This document shows positions 25,022 through 26,510 of a stretch of 26,510 nucleotides of DNA, piece after piece; position 1 is the first letter of the stretch, and every line of letters begins with the position of its first letter. The DNA comes from Ruminococcaceae bacterium UBA7067 (lineage in GTDB: Bacteria > Bacillota > Clostridia > Oscillospirales > Acutalibacteraceae), in contig DKZT01000013.1 of the NCBI GenBank assembly GCA_002493755.1, forward strand, positions 14,480 to 40,989, given 5' to 3'. The position numbers and the translations under genes are program-made. The notes under the pieces were generated by a model. That model was not told the origin of the DNA and ran no database searches. It saw only the letters and a program-made list of their open reading frames with translations.

Positions 25022-25215
25022 ATAAAGAAGAAATAATAGAGAATAAAGAATAATGACGGCTGAGCCGCAAGCGGCTCTTTGAATTAAGAAGTTACTCGTA
25101 ACACAGCTGTTTGTTCGTAGGGAACGGTCATGATCGTTCCGGTTCGCTCCGCTGTAAGTAGGATATGCGCTAAGGCTCCCTTTTTAGGGAGGTAAGACCC
25201 GTTACGAGTATTTTC
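25022..25215. repeat. Composite repeat with about 120-bp element bounded by TACTCGTAAC inverted repeats
   Basis: Heptads AATAAAG, AATAGAG, AATAAAG, AATAATG (25022-25056) run into GGCTGAGCC and GCCGCAAGCGGC hairpins and CTCTTTGAAT, as at 86-110. Then TACTCGTAAC (25093-25102) and its exact complement GTTACGAGTA (25201-25210) bound about 118 bp. Inside are TCGTAGGGAAC and the hairpin GGAACGGTCATGATCGTTCC (25121-25140), shared with 10119-10238, and a CTCCCTttttAGGGAG hairpin. No coding region is supported in 24921-25307. Confidence 0.65.
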
Positions 25216-25231
25216 TAATCAAGAGCAGTGC

Positions 25232-25263
25232 ATAAAAAACGCCCTCCGGTTTCGTAGGGCGTT
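25232..25263 (-). terminator. Terminator of the tiny surface-protein gene
   Basis: On the minus strand AACGCCCT-acgaaaccgg-AGGGCGTT is followed by TTTTT, 45 nt past the TGA at 25308. Confidence 0.8.
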
Positions 25264-25307
25264 CCCTGTATATGCAAGTCACATCTTTTTATTTAAGCGT
25301 GCCGCAA

Positions 25308-25516
25308 TCAGTTTTTCTCTACTCTCTTGCGTGCAAATACTACAACGCCTGCTGCAGCTGCAAGGATAAGGAGAAGCATTGCTACGTTTGTGCTGTCGCC
25401 TGTTGCAACCTTACCTGTTGTTGTGATGCTGCCGCCGCAGAAGCAACAGTGAACACAGATGCCGCCATTAACGCCGCAAGGCAAGTGCTGACAATTTTCT
25501 TAGTGAATTTTGCCAT
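25308..25516 (-). pseudogene. Tiny exported protein with sortase-like tail, frameshifted
   Basis: The ATG at 25516 follows AAGGTGG at 7 nt, behind a good promoter. The first frame encodes a clear signal peptide (MAKFTKKIVSTCLAALMAAS, then VFTVASAAAA) but degenerates into Gln-rich sequence and stops at 25382. Shifting by one base within GCGGCGGCAGC (about 25441-25431) opens a second frame: GSITTTGKVATGDSTNVAML, then LLILAAAAGVVVFARKRVEK and a stop at 25308. That has the layout of a sortase-anchored C-terminus: TGD motif, hydrophobic helix, positive tail. Restoring one lost base would give a product of about 69 aa: signal peptide, short linker, anchor. It may be a remnant of a larger surface protein with the middle deleted, a true small surface peptide, or a sequencing indel. 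Not in any operon; its terminator lies at 25232-25263. Confidence 0.65.
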
Positions 25517-25555
25517 TTTAAATCCACCTTATTTTTTGTATAAAGCAAGAAATAC

Positions 25556-25584
25556 ATTATATATTTGCACAGGGAAAAGTACAA
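25556..25584 (-). promoter_or_regulatory. Promoter of the tiny surface-protein gene
   Basis: TTGTAC (25584-25579) and a perfect TATAAT (25561-25556) with a 17-nt spacer on the minus strand; the start site would be about 33 nt before the ATG. Confidence 0.75.
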
Positions 25585-25673
25585 GTTTTTTCTCAATAAT
25601 ACCCAAAATCGTATAATACAACAAATTTGTAACCTTTTTCGGCTATTATGACCATAACCTATTGCGAAAAAAG

Positions 25674-25717
25674 AAAAAAAATAACTTTCATATGCGCATA
25701 AGCATATGAAAGTTACT
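25674..25717 (-). terminator. Terminator after khpA
   Basis: On the minus strand AGTAACTTTCATATGC / GCATATGAAAGTTATT forms a long stem with a short loop, followed by a run of T. It ends the ffh-rpsP-khpA unit 15 nt after the khpA stop. Confidence 0.85.
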
Positions 25718-25731
25718 AAACCGAATATTAA

Positions 25732-25965
25732 TCAGTCGATTTCAACCATTACCTTTGTGTTGTTTCTGATAGCCGCACTTCTGGCAATAGTACGGATAGC
25801 CTTTGCTATTCTGCCCTGCTTGCCGATGATTCTGCCCATATCGTCCTCAGCAACGTGAATGTGATAAACGATAACGCCCTCATCGTTCGGCTCGTCCTTG
25901 TCAACGCTAACGTTTGACGGCTCTTCAACAAGGCCCTGTGCGATTACTTTAAGCAACTCCTGCAT
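25732..25965 (-). CDS. khpA: KH-domain RNA-binding protein KhpA
   Basis: 77 aa, family length. It is almost entirely one KH domain, with the RNA-binding GKQG loop at 48-51 in GRIIGKQGRIAKAIRTIARS. KhpA pairs with KhpB/Jag in Firmicutes and binds many transcripts and small RNAs, affecting cell division and envelope growth. The ATG follows AAAGGAG at 7-8 nt, 27 bp after rpsP, the conserved neighbour. In many Firmicutes rimM and trmD come next; here a strong terminator ends the operon instead. Confidence 0.93.
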   Translation of the reverse strand: MQELLKVIAQGLVEEPSNVSVDKDEPNDEGVIVYHIHVAEDDMGRIIGKQGRIAKAIRTIARSAAIRNNTKVMVEID

Positions 25966-25992
25966 CGAAGCTTCTCCTTTCGGTGTGAGTAA

Positions 25993-26235
25993 TTAGATAA
26001 TGCTGTTTTTCTTTAAAAGAGCCTTAACTGTGTCAGTCGGCTGTGCGCCCTTAGCAATCCACTCTTTTACCTTGTCGCCGTCAACCTTAAACTCGATCGG
26101 CTCCTTAACAGGATTGTAGTAACCAACCTCTTCAATGAAACGGCCGTCTCTCGGGTATCTTGAATCAGCAACTACTATACGATAGAAAGGTGCTTTCTTT
26201 GCGCCCATACGACGAAGTCTGATTTTAACTGCCAT
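25993..26235 (-). CDS. rpsP: 30S ribosomal protein S16
   Basis: 80 aa. The N-terminus MAVKIRLRRMGAKKAPFYRI, then VVADSRYPRDGRFIEEVGYYNP, is the S16 signature. It is an essential early-assembly protein of the 30S subunit. The ATG follows GGAGGTG at good spacing. It lies between ffh (70 bp upstream) and khpA (27 bp downstream), the usual ffh-rpsP-khpA order. Confidence 0.97.
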   Translation of the reverse strand: MAVKIRLRRMGAKKAPFYRIVVADSRYPRDGRFIEEVGYYNPVKEPIEFKVDGDKVKEWIAKGAQPTDTVKALLKKNSII

Positions 26236-26305
26236 TTTATTTCACCTCCACATAATTAATAAATTTATCTTCACCAAATTAATTTTTGGATGAATACAAA
26301 GCTAA

Positions 26306-26510
26306 TCATTTTTTCGGCGGCATCATCGGTCCGCCGAGTCCCGGCAGGCCGCCGAACATTTTTCTTTTCCTGCCCTTCATTTTGCCGTTGAACTGCTTCA
26401 TCATCTTCTGCATCTGCTCAAACTGCTTTACAAGGCGGTTGACATCCTCAACCTTCATTCCTGAGCCTGCGGCAATTCTTTTCTTGCGCGAAGCGTTCAT
26501 AATCGCCGGC
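26306..26510 (-). CDS. ffh: Signal recognition particle protein Ffh, C-terminal end
   Basis: Only the last 67-68 codons are in the window; the frame is open through the right edge (..PAIMNASRKKRIAAGSG). This is the end of the methionine-rich M domain, which binds 4.5S RNA and signal peptides of nascent membrane and secreted proteins. Typical features are SRKKRIAAGSG, VNRLVKQFEQMQKMMKQF and a Gly/Met/Pro-rich tail (GLPGLGGPMMPPKK). The ATG at 26500 is an internal methionine, not a start. The GTPase part lies outside the window. Confidence 0.95.
   Translation of the reverse strand, partial: PAIMNASRKKRIAAGSGMKVEDVNRLVKQFEQMQKMMKQFNGKMKGRKRKMFGGLPGLGGPMMPPKK

Noticed and set aside
25272..25616. 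Plus-strand Cys-rich open frame of 114 codons
   Set aside because: It is antisense to the tiny signal-peptide/anchor gene, which has the promoter, ribosome site and terminator. The Cys-rich look comes from the complement of Ala/Thr/Gln codons.

Overview
The window looks like a chromosomal segment of a gut-type Clostridia bacterium, probably Oscillospiraceae and Ruminococcus-like. The grounds are a type I dockerin protein, a single-chain pyruvate:ferredoxin oxidoreductase, SpaA-type surface proteins, strong AGGAGG-type ribosome binding sites and many short intergenic hairpin repeats. Family names come from motifs read by eye; no database search was possible.

Layout. 1-40: 5' part of a tRNA-Gly (minus). 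41-3600: repeat-rich spacer, a sigma-A-like promoter and a large secreted dockerin protein with a transglutaminase-like core. 3716-7538 (minus): remains of a large sortase-anchored, SpaA/InlB-repeat surface protein broken by one stop codon and two single-base frameshifts. 7539-8360: long spacer with an orphan hairpin, tRNA-Thr and its promoter and terminator. 8361-10060: an XRE regulator and a FucO-like alcohol dehydrogenase. 10061-10522: composite repeats and a regular array of hairpins separated by 7-nt linkers. 10523-14478 (minus): response regulator, sensor kinase and HtrA protease, an envelope-stress type operon. 14855-17106 (minus): rbfA, nrnA, truB, overlapping or tightly spaced. 17257-18520 (minus): a small unknown protein and a CBS/CorC-domain protein, each with its own promoter. 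18726-21028: a lipoprotein and a two-TM coiled-coil membrane protein (minus), opposite a small XRE regulator (plus), with two near-identical palindromic operators between them. 21354-24920: pyruvate:ferredoxin oxidoreductase. 24921-25720: repeat spacer and a tiny frameshifted surface protein. 25732-26510 (minus): ffh, rpsP, khpA.

How it fits together. Most of the window is core metabolism, translation and RNA maturation (ffh/rpsP/khpA, rbfA/nrnA/truB, nifJ). The cell-surface layer is the variable part: the dockerin protein is intact, while both sortase-type proteins are interrupted, and every lesion I found lies in these exported proteins. The RR-HK-HtrA operon would monitor and clean the envelope. 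The best candidate for an undescribed system is the regulator/membrane-protein/lipoprotein module at 18.7-21.0 kb. One of its operators exactly fills the space between the -35 and -10 boxes of the leftward promoter.

The intergenic DNA carries at least three recurring designs: heptanucleotide (GAGTTTN/GAGTGGN) tandem repeats, GC-rich GCGGC/GCCGC hairpins, and about 120-bp elements bounded by inverted repeats. There is also one ATATCAN-linked hairpin array. I saw no CRISPR array, rRNA or intact transposase.
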